The notes under the pieces: generated by a model
What the model was told of the DNA's origin: nothing
The model's database searches: none
Seen by the model: only the letters and a program-made list of their open reading frames with translations
In this document: positions 30,016 through 38,277 of the stretch, in pieces
How positions within the stretch are numbered: the first letter of the stretch is position 1
Layout: the number at the start of each line of letters is the position of its first letter
Origin: Variovorax saccharolyticus
GTDB taxonomy: Bacteria > Pseudomonadota > Gammaproteobacteria > Burkholderiales > Burkholderiaceae_C
Assembly (NCBI RefSeq): GCF_030316765.1
Contig: NZ_JASZYT010000003.1
Coordinates: 372,001-436,000 of the forward strand
DNA length: 64,000 bases
Direction of reading: 5' to 3'
Position numbers and translations under genes: made by a program

Positions 30016-30837
30016 ATGACCCATCCCCCGATCGAATCCGAACGCCCTGCCGCCGTCTTCACCCGCGCGGGCGAGGCCTGGCTGCCCAGCGCGCTGTCGC
30101 GCGGCCCCTGGGACCCTCGCGCGCAGCACGGCGGCGCTCCCAGCGCCCTGCTCGCGCACGTGGCCGAAAGCGCCATCGACGAACCCGGCTGGCAGCTGGC
30201 GCGCCTGACCGTCGAGCTGGTCAAGCCGGTGCCGGTCGCACCGCTCGCCACCCGATTCAGCATGCAGTCCGCGCGCTCGACCACGCGCCTCACCATCGAG
30301 CTGCTGGCCGGCGACACGCTGGTGGCGCGCGGCCATGCGCTGATGCTGCGCGGCCAGGCGCTGGCCCTGCCCGACGGCCTGCCGCTTGCGTCGCCTGCGC
30401 GCCTGCTGCCGGCGCCGCAGGATTGCAGCCAGCCGCTGCGCATCCCGGGGCTGCCCGAGGGCATCTCGTTCTACGCCACCGCGGTCGACACCCTGGCGGC
30501 CCAGGGCGACGTCTCCCGGCCCGGCCCGGGCGCCGCATGGTTCCGGCTGGCGGTGCCGCTGGTGCACGGTGTGCCCAATTCGCCCGCGATGCGCGCCGCC
30601 GCCGCGGCCGATTTCGGCAACGGGCTCAGCTGGGTGCTGCCGCCCGACCGCTTCCTGTTCTCCAATGCCGACCTGAACCTGCACCTGCACCGCCCGCCGG
30701 CGGGCGAATGGATCGGCCTGTCGTCGGAAACCCAGGTCGACGCCAGCGGCGCCGGCCTGACGCTGTCGCGGCTCTATGACGAGCGGGGTCCGATCGGCAC
30801 GGCGGTCCAGACGCTGGTGGTGCGCGAACGGAACTAG
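30016..30837 (+). CDS. TesB-like (double hotdog) thioesterase family protein
   Basis: 273 residues without signal peptide. WDPRAQHGGAPSALLAHVAE matches the start of the first hotdog half of TesB-like proteins (4HBT_3), and GEWIGLSSETQVDASGAGLTLSRLYDERG matches the second half (quoted in parts; residues about 228-258), with the usual D-x-x-G-x-x-x-S-x-L-Y-D signature. It would hydrolyse acyl-CoA, releasing CoA as a safety valve, or act as a dehydratase-like member. Spacing within the operon is 10 nt; 100 nt separate it from the next gene, so it may end this transcript unit. Confidence 0.75.
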   Translation: MTHPPIESERPAAVFTRAGEAWLPSALSRGPWDPRAQHGGAPSALLAHVAESAIDEPGWQLARLTVELVKPVPVAPLATRFSMQSARSTTRLTIELLAGDTLVARGHALMLRGQALALPDGLPLASPARLLPAPQDCSQPLRIPGLPEGISFYATAVDTLAAQGDVSRPGPGAAWFRLAVPLVHGVPNSPAMRAAAAADFGNGLSWVLPPDRFLFSNADLNLHLHRPPAGEWIGLSSETQVDASGAGLTLSRLYDERGPIGTAVQTLVVRERN

Positions 30838-30871
30838 GGCGGACTGAAACCCCTCTTTCGCAATCCCGAAG

Positions 30872-30891
30872 CACGGGCGGCGCCGCCCGTG
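30872..30891. repeat. Perfect 20-bp palindrome between the thioesterase and SDR genes
   Basis: CACGGGCGGC is followed at once by its exact complement GCCGCCCGTG. As RNA it would form a GC hairpin 34 nt after the thioesterase stop, without a U-run. It may slow or partly end transcription, or bind a dimeric protein upstream of the SDR gene. Confidence 0.45.
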
Positions 30892-30937
30892 GCATCCTGC
30901 GCAGGCGATTCCGCAGGCAAGTTTCTGGAGAGATCCG

Positions 30938-31843
30938 ATGGTCGAAGGCAAAGTGGTTCTGGTCACCGGCGCAGGGGGCGGCATCGGCCGCGACATCGCG
31001 CTGGCCATGGCGCGGCACGGCGCCCGCGTGGTGGTCAACGACATCGGCGCCGCGGTCGACGGCGCCGGCCACAGCGCCGGTCCGGCGCAGCAGGTGGTCG
31101 ACGAGATCCACGCGATCGGCGGCGAGGCGGTGCCCAACACCGACAGCGTGGCCGATGCCGCCAGCGCGGCGCGCATGGTGCAATGCGCGGTCGACAACTT
31201 CGGCCGCATCGACGCGGTGGTCAACAACGCCGGCATCCTGCGCGACCGCTTCTTCCACAAGATGTCGGTCGACGAGTGGGATTCGGTGATCAAGGTCCAC
31301 CTGTACGGCACCTACTTCGTGAGCCGCGCCGCCGCGACCTTCTTCAAGGAGCAGAACTCGGGCGCGATGGTGCACATGACCTCGACCTCGGGCCTGATCG
31401 GCAACTTCGGCCAGGCCAACTACTCGGCCGCCAAGCTCGGCATCGCGGCGCTGTCGAAGTCGATCGCGCTCGACATGCTGAAGTTCAACGTGCGTTCCAA
31501 CTGCATCGCGCCCTTCGCCTGGAGCCGCATGATCGGCGCCATCCCGACCGACACCGACGAGCAGAAGGCGCGCGTGGCCAAGATCCAGCAGATGACGCCG
31601 TCGAAGATCGCCCCGCTGGCGGTCTACCTGGCGAGCGATGCCGCGCACGAGGTCAACGGCCAGATCTTCTCGGTGCGCAACAACGAGATTTCGCTGATCA
31701 GCCAGCCGCGGCCGGTGCGCTCGGTGCATCGCTCCGAAGGCTGGACGCCGCAGACCATCGCCGAGCATGCGATGCCGGCGATGCGGGCCAGCTTCTATCC
31801 GCTCGACCGCTCCGCCGACGTCTTCAGCTGGGACCCGGTGTAG
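30938..31843 (+). CDS. SDR-family dehydrogenase, HSD17B4/MFE-2-like
   Basis: 301 residues. It has the glycine loop TGAGGGIG, VVNNAG, and catalytic Ser-Tyr-Lys in TSTSGLIGNFGQANYSAAK. The spacing, the NFGQANYSAAK block and the C-terminal extension of about 50 residues beyond the core fold are like the hydroxyacyl-CoA dehydrogenase part of multifunctional enzyme 2. It probably oxidises a (3R)-hydroxyacyl-CoA in the beta-oxidation route begun by the upstream ligase and dehydrogenase. GGAGAG lies before ATG 30938. Confidence 0.85.
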   Translation: MVEGKVVLVTGAGGGIGRDIALAMARHGARVVVNDIGAAVDGAGHSAGPAQQVVDEIHAIGGEAVPNTDSVADAASAARMVQCAVDNFGRIDAVVNNAGILRDRFFHKMSVDEWDSVIKVHLYGTYFVSRAAATFFKEQNSGAMVHMTSTSGLIGNFGQANYSAAKLGIAALSKSIALDMLKFNVRSNCIAPFAWSRMIGAIPTDTDEQKARVAKIQQMTPSKIAPLAVYLASDAAHEVNGQIFSVRNNEISLISQPRPVRSVHRSEGWTPQTIAEHAMPAMRASFYPLDRSADVFSWDPV

Positions 31844-31905
31844 AGCCTCCCGGACTGGAACCGTCAACGACCGCATCCCCCGGCCGGCGCAGCCAGGCCC
31901 ATCGG

Positions 31906-32003
31906 TGGAACACCGCGGAACCGGCTTCGCCGGGCCGCCGGTGTTGCCCCCGGCAGGGGGTGGGCGCCCCGACACGAAGTGCGGGGCAACCTGGGGGCGA
32001 GCA
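31906..32003. repeat. Structured intergenic repeat with nested hairpins
   Basis: The gap between the SDR and LysR genes carries a hairpin at 31911-31943 (CACCG...CGGTG outer arms, CCGGC/GCCGG inner arms, TTC loop). A second inverted pair, TTGCCCC (31944-31950) and GGGGCAA (31983-31989), follows. I recall very similar elements dispersed between genes in Variovorax and Acidovorax, but that needs a search. It may end the upstream transcript. Confidence 0.45.
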
Positions 32004-32027
32004 ACAATCTTGCGGGACAATCCGCCC

Positions 32028-32930
32028 GTGAACCTGCACTTCGACCTTTTCGATCTCAAGCTTTTCGCCTTCGTCGCCGAGGCCCGCAGCCTGACGCGCG
32101 GCGCCGACAAGGCCTGCATCTCGCTCGCGGCGGCCTCGACCCGCATCAAGCAGATGGAGGAGGCCATCGGCGGCAAGCTGCTGCACCGCACCGCCCAGGG
32201 CGTGAACCTCACGGCTGCCGGCGAGGCCCTGCTCTATCACGCCAAGCGCGTGATGCAGCAGATGGAGCACCTGCGCATCGACATGCAGGATTTCGGCAAG
32301 GGCATCAAGGGCCACGTGCGGGTGTTCGCAAACACCACGTCGATCACCGAGTACCTGCCCGAGAAGCTGGCCGGCTTCCTGACCCAGCATCCGGCGGTGC
32401 AGGTCGACCTGCGCGAATTCCTCAGCGAGGAGATCGTGCGCTCGGTGGCCGACGGCGGCGCCGACATCGGCATCCTCGCGGGCGACGCCCACACCGGCGA
32501 CTTCGACGCCCGCCCCTTCGGCCGCAACCATCTGGTGCTGGTGGTGCCCACGGCCCACCGCTTCGCCGATGCCAGCGCGATGGCCTTCGTCGACACGCTC
32601 GAGGAGCAGCATGTCGGCCTGCACCATGCCAGCGCGATCCACCGTTTCCTGCTGCGCAAGGCCGAGCTCGCGGGCCGCGGCTACGCACCCCGCATCCAGG
32701 TCGGCAGCTTCGAGGCCATCTGCCTGATGATCGAGGCCGGCGTCGGCGTCGGCGTGCTGCCGGCCTCGTCGGCGCGGCGCCTGTCGCGCGCGCTGCGCAT
32801 CACGACCGTGCCGCTGACCGACGCCTGGGCCGAGCGCGAGCTCAAGATCATCGCGCGCAGCCGCGAGCAGCTGCCGGCGTCCGCACGCGAACTCTTCGAC
32901 TACCTGGCCCAGCCCTCGAAGCCGGACTGA
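32028..32930 (+). CDS. LysR-family regulator, first of a tandem pair
   Basis: 300 residues from GTG 32028; no ATG precedes the HTH in frame without crossing the repeat. The N-terminal HTH covers about residues 5-62 (FDLKLFAFVAEARSLTRGADKACISLAAAS, quoted across two helices in parts), and the effector domain follows (VRVFANTTSITEYLPEKLAGF, VGVGVLPASSA). The A-A-A-S-T-R-I-K recognition helix is very like the A-A-A-S-K-R-I-S of the next gene, so they are paralogs. Target genes are unknown; the AMDase-like cluster downstream is the nearest candidate. Confidence 0.83.
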   Translation: MNLHFDLFDLKLFAFVAEARSLTRGADKACISLAAASTRIKQMEEAIGGKLLHRTAQGVNLTAAGEALLYHAKRVMQQMEHLRIDMQDFGKGIKGHVRVFANTTSITEYLPEKLAGFLTQHPAVQVDLREFLSEEIVRSVADGGADIGILAGDAHTGDFDARPFGRNHLVLVVPTAHRFADASAMAFVDTLEEQHVGLHHASAIHRFLLRKAELAGRGYAPRIQVGSFEAICLMIEAGVGVGVLPASSARRLSRALRITTVPLTDAWAERELKIIARSREQLPASARELFDYLAQPSKPD

Positions 32931-32935
32931 GCCCG

Positions 32936-33829
32936 ATGTCGGCCGACCTGAAATCGCTGCGCCTGTTCGTGGCCGTGGCCGACCACGGCAGCATCAGCGA
33001 GGGCGCCAAGCGCTGCCACATCGCGCTGGCCGCCGCCAGCAAGCGCATCTCCGACCTCGAGGCGCGGGCCAAGCTGCCGTTGCTGGTGCGCCATGCGCGC
33101 GGCGTCACGCTCACTTCGGCCGGCCACGGCCTGCTGCTGCATGCCCGCGCCGTGCTGTCGGCCATGGACCGGCTCGGCGCCGAGCTCGACGACTTCCAGA
33201 ACGGCGTGGCCGGCGTGGTCAGCATCACGGCCAATGCATCGGCCATCGCCCAGTTCCTGCCGGCGCAGATCGGCTCCTTCCTGCGGCTGCATCCGGTGCT
33301 CAAGATCGACCTCCAGGAGCGCGCCAGCACCGAGGTGGTCAAGGCCGTGGTCGGCGGCCTGGCCGACATCGGCGTGATCGAGGGCCACACGCCGGCCGAC
33401 GGGCTCGAATGCCTGGCCTACCGCAGCGACGAGCTCGCCGTCGTGGTGGCGCGCGACCATCCGCTGGCACGCCGCAAGCGGGTCGGCGTCGAGGAGGTGC
33501 TGCGGCACGACCATATCGTGGTTCGCGAAGGCACGGCACTGCACCGCGTGCTGCTCGCCGCGGCGCTCGAGGCCCAGGTGCCGCTCAAGGTGCGCATGCA
33601 GGTCGGCAGCTTCGACATGGTCTGCCGCATGGTCGAGCAGGGCATCGGCATCGGCGTGCTGCCCTTCGCCGCCATCCTGCCGCAACTGCAGATCCTGCGG
33701 CTGCGCTGCCTGCGCCTCGACGCGCCCTGGGCCATGCGCCGCCACCTGCTGTGCGTGCGGCGCGAGCAGGACCTGACCGCGGCGGCGCGTTCGGTGCTGG
33801 AGCATCTGCGGATGCCCGATCCGGCCTGA
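32936..33829 (+). CDS. LysR-family regulator, second of a tandem pair
   Basis: 297 residues. HTH at about 5-60 (LRLFVAVADHGSISEGAKRC, then HIALAAASKRISDLE), effector-binding domain from about 90. It shares with the gene before it the segments QVGSF(E/D)xxCxM(I/V)E.G(V/I)G(V/I)GVLP and RxxGxVxITANAS-type openings, which indicates a duplication. It begins 5 nt after the first LysR stop and so is very likely co-translated with it, an unusual arrangement that could permit heterodimers or tetramers (inference). Confidence 0.85.
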   Translation: MSADLKSLRLFVAVADHGSISEGAKRCHIALAAASKRISDLEARAKLPLLVRHARGVTLTSAGHGLLLHARAVLSAMDRLGAELDDFQNGVAGVVSITANASAIAQFLPAQIGSFLRLHPVLKIDLQERASTEVVKAVVGGLADIGVIEGHTPADGLECLAYRSDELAVVVARDHPLARRKRVGVEEVLRHDHIVVREGTALHRVLLAAALEAQVPLKVRMQVGSFDMVCRMVEQGIGIGVLPFAAILPQLQILRLRCLRLDAPWAMRRHLLCVRREQDLTAAARSVLEHLRMPDPA

Positions 33830-33854
33830 CCGGCCCCTTTCGAAGGAGAGACCC

Positions 33855-34226
33855 ATGACGAAGACGCAAGTGCTGGTGATCGGATTGGAGCCCACGCTGG
33901 TCGACTTCAGCGCGATGCCAGACATGAACGCCGCCAAGGTCCGTGCAGGCCTCGAGGCGGACCAGGCGAAGCTCGCCGCTCTGGGGTACGAGGCCGAGCT
34001 GTGCCTGACCGACCTCGGCGAGACGGCTGCCGATGTGGTGGCCCGGAAGCTGTCCGAAAAAGCCTTCGATTGCGTGGTCATCGGTGCCGGCATCCGGACC
34101 CTCCCGGCCTACTTTCTTCTCTTCGAGCAGCTGATCAACGTGGTGCACCGGGCTGCCCCCGGCGCCCGCATCTGCTTCAACACCCGGCCGAGCGACACCG
34201 CCGAGGCGGTCCAGCGCTGGTCGTAG
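33855..34226 (+). CDS. Small conserved protein of unknown function
   Basis: 123 residues, good start (GAAGGAGAGACCC before ATG 33855). It has alternating beta-alpha pattern: TQVLVIGLEP, a helix-rich middle (AAKVRAGLEADQAKLAAL), then FDCVVIGAGIRTLPAYFLLFE and ARICFNTRPSDTAEAVQRW. This looks like a small Rossmann-type or receiver-like fold, but there is no phospho-acceptor or cofactor motif. It has no signal peptide. It sits between the LysR pair and the enolase-superfamily gene, separated from the latter by 106 nt. I do not recognise the family. Confidence 0.7.
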   Translation: MTKTQVLVIGLEPTLVDFSAMPDMNAAKVRAGLEADQAKLAALGYEAELCLTDLGETAADVVARKLSEKAFDCVVIGAGIRTLPAYFLLFEQLINVVHRAAPGARICFNTRPSDTAEAVQRWS

Positions 34227-34236
34227 CAGCCCGAGC

Positions 34237-34253
34237 CTTCGCGTCCCGCGAAG
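34237..34253. terminator. Small hairpin after the 123-residue protein gene
   Basis: CTTCGCG and CGCGAAG pair perfectly around TCC, 11 nt past the stop codon. No U tract; weak candidate terminator or attenuator ahead of the enolase-superfamily gene. Confidence 0.3.
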
Positions 34254-34332
34254 CCTCGCGCCCGCCACAAACGAATTGTTCTCCCGCTCGTGCGCGTCAA
34301 GAATCGCGCAACCCCAAGCGAAGGAGACATTC

Positions 34333-35487
34333 TTGAAGATCATCCGCGTCAGCGCCACGCCGCTGAACATCCCGGTCACCATCGACGTGCTGGGCCTGGC
34401 CAAGCAGACCTCGCTGTCGCTCTGCCTGACCGAGATCGAGACCGACACCGGCCTGGTGGGCCACGGCATGACCGCCATCACCGAAGAAGAGATCATCGCC
34501 GCCGCGGTGCGAGAGGTGGCCGGCCCGGCGCTGATCGGCGAAGACCCGATGGCCACCGAGCGCCTCTGGGAAAAGCTCTACTGGCTGCTCTCGCCGCGCG
34601 GCCAGACCGGCTACGCGAGCCACGCGATCGCCGCGCTCGACATCGCGCTGTGGGACCTCAAGGCCAAGGCACTGGGCCAGCCGCTGTGGCGCCTGCTGGG
34701 CGGCGCGCGCTCGCGGGTCCCGGTCTATGCCACCTTCGGCTTCGGCTTCTTCGAGCGCGACCAGCTCGCCGAAGCGGCCAAGCTCTGGGTGTCGCAGGGC
34801 TTCCAGCGGCTCAAGATGACGGTCGGCGGCCATGCGCTGGCGCGCCGCGACGAGCCCCGTCCGATCGACGAGGTGATCGACGAGGACGTGCGCCGCGTGG
34901 CCGCGGTGCGCGAGGCCGTCGGGCCCGACGTCAAGCTCTATGTCGACGCCAACTGCGGCCTCGACCTGTTCCACGCGACCCAGCTGGCGCGCCGCATCGA
35001 GCCCTACGGCATCAGCTTCTTCGAGGAGCCGCTGACGCAGAACGACGTGCGGCAGATGGCGCAGCTGCGCAGCCGCACCACGATCCCTCTGGCCTGCGGG
35101 CAGAACGAAGGCCTGGCCTTCCGCTTCCGCGACCTGCTGGTCAACCAGGCGGCCGACGTGCTGCAGCCCAACGTGACGATCTCGGGCGGCTACTCGCAGT
35201 GCCTGAAGATCGCCGGCATGGCCCAGGCCTTCAACGTGCCGATCGACAATGGCGGCGCCTGGCCCTTCCACAACATGCACCTGCATGCGGGGGTCGCCAA
35301 CGGCGGCATGGTCGAATACCACTACGTCGCGGTCGAGATGCTGAAGAAGATCTTCGACGGCCTGCCGGTGCCCGACCAGGGCTGGCTCACGCTGCCCGAG
35401 ACGCCGGGACTCGGCTTCGCGCCCAACGCGGAGCGGGTGCGGGAGTTGGCGAAACTGCCGACCTCCCACGGCAAGGGCAAGGCCTGA
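34333..35487 (+). CDS. Mandelate racemase/muconate lactonizing enzyme family protein with altered active site
   Basis: 384 residues from TTG 34333, chosen because AAGGAGACATTC precedes it exactly and no better start exists. The capping domain (1-125) is followed by the barrel. Metal-ligand segments VDANCGL (Asp205) and FFEEPL (Glu231) are present. The third ligand, usually Glu in A-x-G-E, reads ACGQNE (Gln257). The Asp usual in Q-P-D reads QPN (Asn280). The first Lys of K-x-K is Lys161 but the second is Thr163. It probably catalyses a carboxylate enolisation-type step, or has lost it. It leads the Bug receptor and AMDase-like genes. Confidence 0.8.
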   Translation: MKIIRVSATPLNIPVTIDVLGLAKQTSLSLCLTEIETDTGLVGHGMTAITEEEIIAAAVREVAGPALIGEDPMATERLWEKLYWLLSPRGQTGYASHAIAALDIALWDLKAKALGQPLWRLLGGARSRVPVYATFGFGFFERDQLAEAAKLWVSQGFQRLKMTVGGHALARRDEPRPIDEVIDEDVRRVAAVREAVGPDVKLYVDANCGLDLFHATQLARRIEPYGISFFEEPLTQNDVRQMAQLRSRTTIPLACGQNEGLAFRFRDLLVNQAADVLQPNVTISGGYSQCLKIAGMAQAFNVPIDNGGAWPFHNMHLHAGVANGGMVEYHYVAVEMLKKIFDGLPVPDQGWLTLPETPGLGFAPNAERVRELAKLPTSHGKGKA

Positions 35488-35519
35488 GGCAGGCCACGAA
35501 CAAGGACAACGGAGACACG

Positions 35520-36539
35520 ATGAACAAGAGACAGCAAGCGACTCGATCCCCACGCCGGCGGGCCCTGCGCCTGGCGACCCTGGCAACGCTGGGAACACTG
35601 GGCATGGCCCTCGGCATGGCGGGCAGCGCCTGGGCCCAGAAGTACCCCGACCGGCCGATCCGCCTGGTGGTGGGCTATTCCGCCGGCGGCGGCGTCGACG
35701 CCGCGGCACGCATCCTGAGCGCCCGCCTGCCGGCGGTGCTGGGCCAGCAGGTGGTGGTCGAGAACCGCGCCGGCGCCACCGGCATGATCGCGGCCGACCT
35801 GGTCGCCAAGGCGGCGCCCGACGGCTACACGCTGATGATGGGCGACAGCGGCATGCTGATCACCAAGCTGCTGCAGCCGAAGATCGCGATCGACCCCCTG
35901 ACCAGCTTCAAGCCGGTGGCCGGCGCCTTCGTCTCGCCGCTGATGATCGTCACCGGCAACGACTTCCCGGCCCGCACGCCGGCCGAACTGGTGACCGAAC
36001 TCAAGACCCATCCGGGCCGCTATTCCTTCGCCACCTCGGGCGTCGGCACGGTGCAGCACCTGGGCTTCGAGATGCTCAAGCAGACCACCGGCAGCTTCGT
36101 GGTCCACGTGCCCTACCGCGGAGCCGCGCAGATCGTGCCCGACGTGGTCGGCGGGCAGGTTCCCATCGGCGTCGTCAGCGCCACGGCGGGCATGGCGCAG
36201 GCCAAGGCCGGCAAGCTGCGCGCGGTGGCCCTCATGAACAAGGCGAAGCTCGACGGCGCCGACGGCGTGGCGCCGCTGGCCGATGCGCTGCCGGGCTTCG
36301 ACGTCGCGCCGCGGCTCTTCCTGCTGGCGCCGGCGGGCACGCCCGACGACATCGTCGACAAGATCTCGGCGGCCGTGAAGACGGTGCTCGACACCCCCGA
36401 GGCGGCCACCGCGGCGGCCGCCCAAGGCACCTTGCGCGCCTACGCGCCGCCCGCGCAGCTGCGCAAGGACCTGGCCGACGAGACGGCACGCTGGAAACGC
36501 ATCATCACCGACCAGCGCATCGTGGCCGAAGGGAGCTGA
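35520..36539 (+). CDS. Bug-family (TctC) periplasmic receptor beside the AMDase-like gene
   Basis: 339 residues. A twin-Arg-rich n-region (RSPRRRALRLATLATLG) leads a signal peptide cleaved near AWAQ; the RR is not in a strict Tat motif. Bug landmarks are YPDRPIRLVVGYSAGGGVDAAAR, VENRAGATGMIAADLVAKAAPDGYT (read in two parts) and VPYRGAAQIVPDVVGGQVPI. It likely binds the acid used by the flanking enzymes, perhaps an arylmalonate or related dicarboxylate. No permease genes adjoin. It lies 32 nt after the enolase-family gene and 2 nt before the next gene. Confidence 0.85.
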   Translation: MNKRQQATRSPRRRALRLATLATLGTLGMALGMAGSAWAQKYPDRPIRLVVGYSAGGGVDAAARILSARLPAVLGQQVVVENRAGATGMIAADLVAKAAPDGYTLMMGDSGMLITKLLQPKIAIDPLTSFKPVAGAFVSPLMIVTGNDFPARTPAELVTELKTHPGRYSFATSGVGTVQHLGFEMLKQTTGSFVVHVPYRGAAQIVPDVVGGQVPIGVVSATAGMAQAKAGKLRAVALMNKAKLDGADGVAPLADALPGFDVAPRLFLLAPAGTPDDIVDKISAAVKTVLDTPEAATAAAAQGTLRAYAPPAQLRKDLADETARWKRIITDQRIVAEGS

Positions 36540-36541
36540 CG

Positions 36542-37249
36542 ATGACGCAAGCGCACCTGGGCCTGATCGTTCCCCCGGCCGCCGGCGCAGTGCCGATCGA
36601 TGGCCCGCTGCTGTACGGCGAGCGCATCCGCTTCAGCGCCCGCGGGCTCGGCCTCGGCGAGATCTCCACCCGCGGCTACACCGAGGTGATCGACTCGGTG
36701 GTCGAGAAGGCGCTCGAACTCAAGGCCGAAGGCGTGGCCGCGGTCTCGCTGATGGGCACCTCGCTGAGCTTCTTTCGCGGCGCCGCGTTCAACCGCGAGC
36801 TGCAGCAGGAGATGGCCCGCGCCACCGGGCTGCCCTGCAGCACGATGAGCAACGCCATCGTCGGCGGCCTGCGCAGCCTCGGCGTGCGGCGGGTCGCGGT
36901 GGCCACCGCCTACATCGACGAAGTCAACGTGCATCTGCGCCGCTATCTCGAGGACAGCGACTTCGAGCCGCTGGCGCTGCAGGGGCTGTCGATCTCCGAC
37001 GTGGAGGCGGTCGGCGAAGTGCCGACCGCCGTGCTGGTCGACCTCTGCGCGACCGTCTTCGAAGCGAGTCCGGGCGCGGACGGCATCCTGATCTCGTGCG
37101 GCGGCCTGGTGACGCTCGACGCGGTGCGCGAGGTCGAGGCCCGCTACGGCGTGCCGGTGGTGTCGAGTTCGCCCGCGGGCTTCTGGGACCTGGTGCGAAG
37201 CGCCGGGCTCGACGCGCGCTCGCCGGGCCACGGGCGCCTGTTCGCCTGA
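36542..37249 (+). CDS. Arylmalonate decarboxylase-like protein (Asp/Glu racemase superfamily)
   Basis: 235 residues. LGLIVPPAAGAVPIDGPLLY, SLMGTSLSFFRGAAFNREL, ATAYIDEVN and ISCGGLVTLDA plus VPVVSSSPAGFWD run parallel to arylmalonate decarboxylase of Bordetella. The residues reported for that enzyme all have equivalents two positions earlier here: Thr73 and Ser74 (dioxyanion hole), Tyr124, Cys186 and Gly187. Position 72 is Gly, as in the decarboxylase; racemases of the fold carry a second Cys there. It should remove CO2 from an aryl- or alkenyl-malonate without a cofactor. It begins 2 nt after the Bug receptor and converges on the CitE-like gene (13-nt gap). Confidence 0.82.
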   Translation: MTQAHLGLIVPPAAGAVPIDGPLLYGERIRFSARGLGLGEISTRGYTEVIDSVVEKALELKAEGVAAVSLMGTSLSFFRGAAFNRELQQEMARATGLPCSTMSNAIVGGLRSLGVRRVAVATAYIDEVNVHLRRYLEDSDFEPLALQGLSISDVEAVGEVPTAVLVDLCATVFEASPGADGILISCGGLVTLDAVREVEARYGVPVVSSSPAGFWDLVRSAGLDARSPGHGRLFA

Positions 37250-37262
37250 ACGCGCAGGCGGC

Positions 37263-38087
37263 TCAGCCGCGGTCGGCCGCGGCGAGCAGCGCCTGCGCCT
37301 TGAGCACCACGGGGCGGTCGACCATCTTGCCGTCGACCGCGACCGGCGCGCCGCGGCTGGCCGCATCGGCTTCGATCACGCGCCGTGCCCATTCGAGCTG
37401 TGCCGGCGTCGGCGAGAAACCGCGGTTGACGGTCTCGACCTGCTTCGGATGGATGCAGAGCTTGCCGCCGAAACCCAGACGCCGCGCCTGCCTCGCATCG
37501 GCCTCGACACTGGCCGGATCGTCGATCGAGGTGCTGACGCCGTCGATCGGCGGCTGCAGTCCGGCCAGGCGCGACGCCAGCACGATCCGCGAGCGGAACA
37601 GCAGCAGCTCGACGCCCTCGCCTTCGATGCCCAGGTCGGCCTGGAAGTCGATCGACCCGAAGACGAGCCGCTGGACCCGGGGCGACGCCGCGATCGCGCC
37701 AATCTGGTCGATGCCGCGCGCGGTCTCGATCAGCGGCCACAGAACGGACGAAGGCAGCGCCGCGGCGATGGCCCGCAGCACGGCCGCGTCTTCGGCCTTG
37801 GGCAGCATCAGGGCGGCGACGGCGGCCTGCGCGCACATCTCGATGTCGGCGGCGTGCCACGGGGTGTCGGCGGCGTTGATGCGCACGCCGACGACCGGAC
37901 CGCCGCCATCGACATCGCGCGCCGCGAGCCAGTGGGCGACCTGCATGCGCGCTTCGTCCTTGCGGTCGAGCGGCACCGCGTCCTCGAGATCGAGCACGAC
38001 CGCGTCGGCGCCGCTCTGGCAGGCCTTGTCGAAGCGCGCGGGTTGATGGCCTGGTACGAAGAGCAGGCTTCGGGCGGGTTGCGTCAT
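37263..38087 (-). CDS. CitE/HpcH-type CoA-ester lyase (citramalyl-CoA lyase-like)
   Basis: 274 residues. The start is SLLFVPGHQPARFDKA, then DAVVLDLEDAVPLDRKDEAR, where Glu and Asp bind Mg. The acidic metal loop is FGSIDFQADLG and the lyase block is CIHPKQVETVNRGF. Lyases of this family split beta-hydroxyacyl-CoA such as malyl-CoA or citramalyl-CoA. In the Pseudomonas itaconate operon the matching gene (ccl) cleaves citramalyl-CoA to acetyl-CoA and pyruvate; the same neighbours occur here. ATG 38087 follows CTGGAG. A 294-bp gap with two REP-like hairpins separates it from the MmgE gene, so it may be expressed less. Confidence 0.8.
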   Translation of the reverse strand: MTQPARSLLFVPGHQPARFDKACQSGADAVVLDLEDAVPLDRKDEARMQVAHWLAARDVDGGGPVVGVRINAADTPWHAADIEMCAQAAVAALMLPKAEDAAVLRAIAAALPSSVLWPLIETARGIDQIGAIAASPRVQRLVFGSIDFQADLGIEGEGVELLLFRSRIVLASRLAGLQPPIDGVSTSIDDPASVEADARQARRLGFGGKLCIHPKQVETVNRGFSPTPAQLEWARRVIEADAASRGAPVAVDGKMVDRPVVLKAQALLAAADRG

Positions 38088-38136
38088 GTCGGGTCTCCAG
38101 TGATGCGTGCCGAGGGCACCAGGTTGTCCGGGGCGT

Positions 38137-38230
38137 GTGACGAGGGCGCCGGGTGGCCCCCTCCGCTCATGTCCCCCGCCTTCGGCTCCTCCTTTACTTC
38201 GCTGCGGGGGCCACCCGGCGCCCTCGTCAC
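38137..38230. repeat. REP-like hairpin element A
   Basis: A 25-bp perfect inverted repeat (38137-38161 with 38206-38230) encloses a 44-nt core. The core (ATGTCCCCCG..., ending TTCGCTGC, 38169-38205) recurs in inverted orientation in element B with only a few changes. The stems of A and B are unrelated in sequence. Confidence 0.8.
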
Positions 38231-38277
38231 GCGTAGCGTCGTGTCGTGCTGGCCGAGGATCAGCCACCGACTTGACG

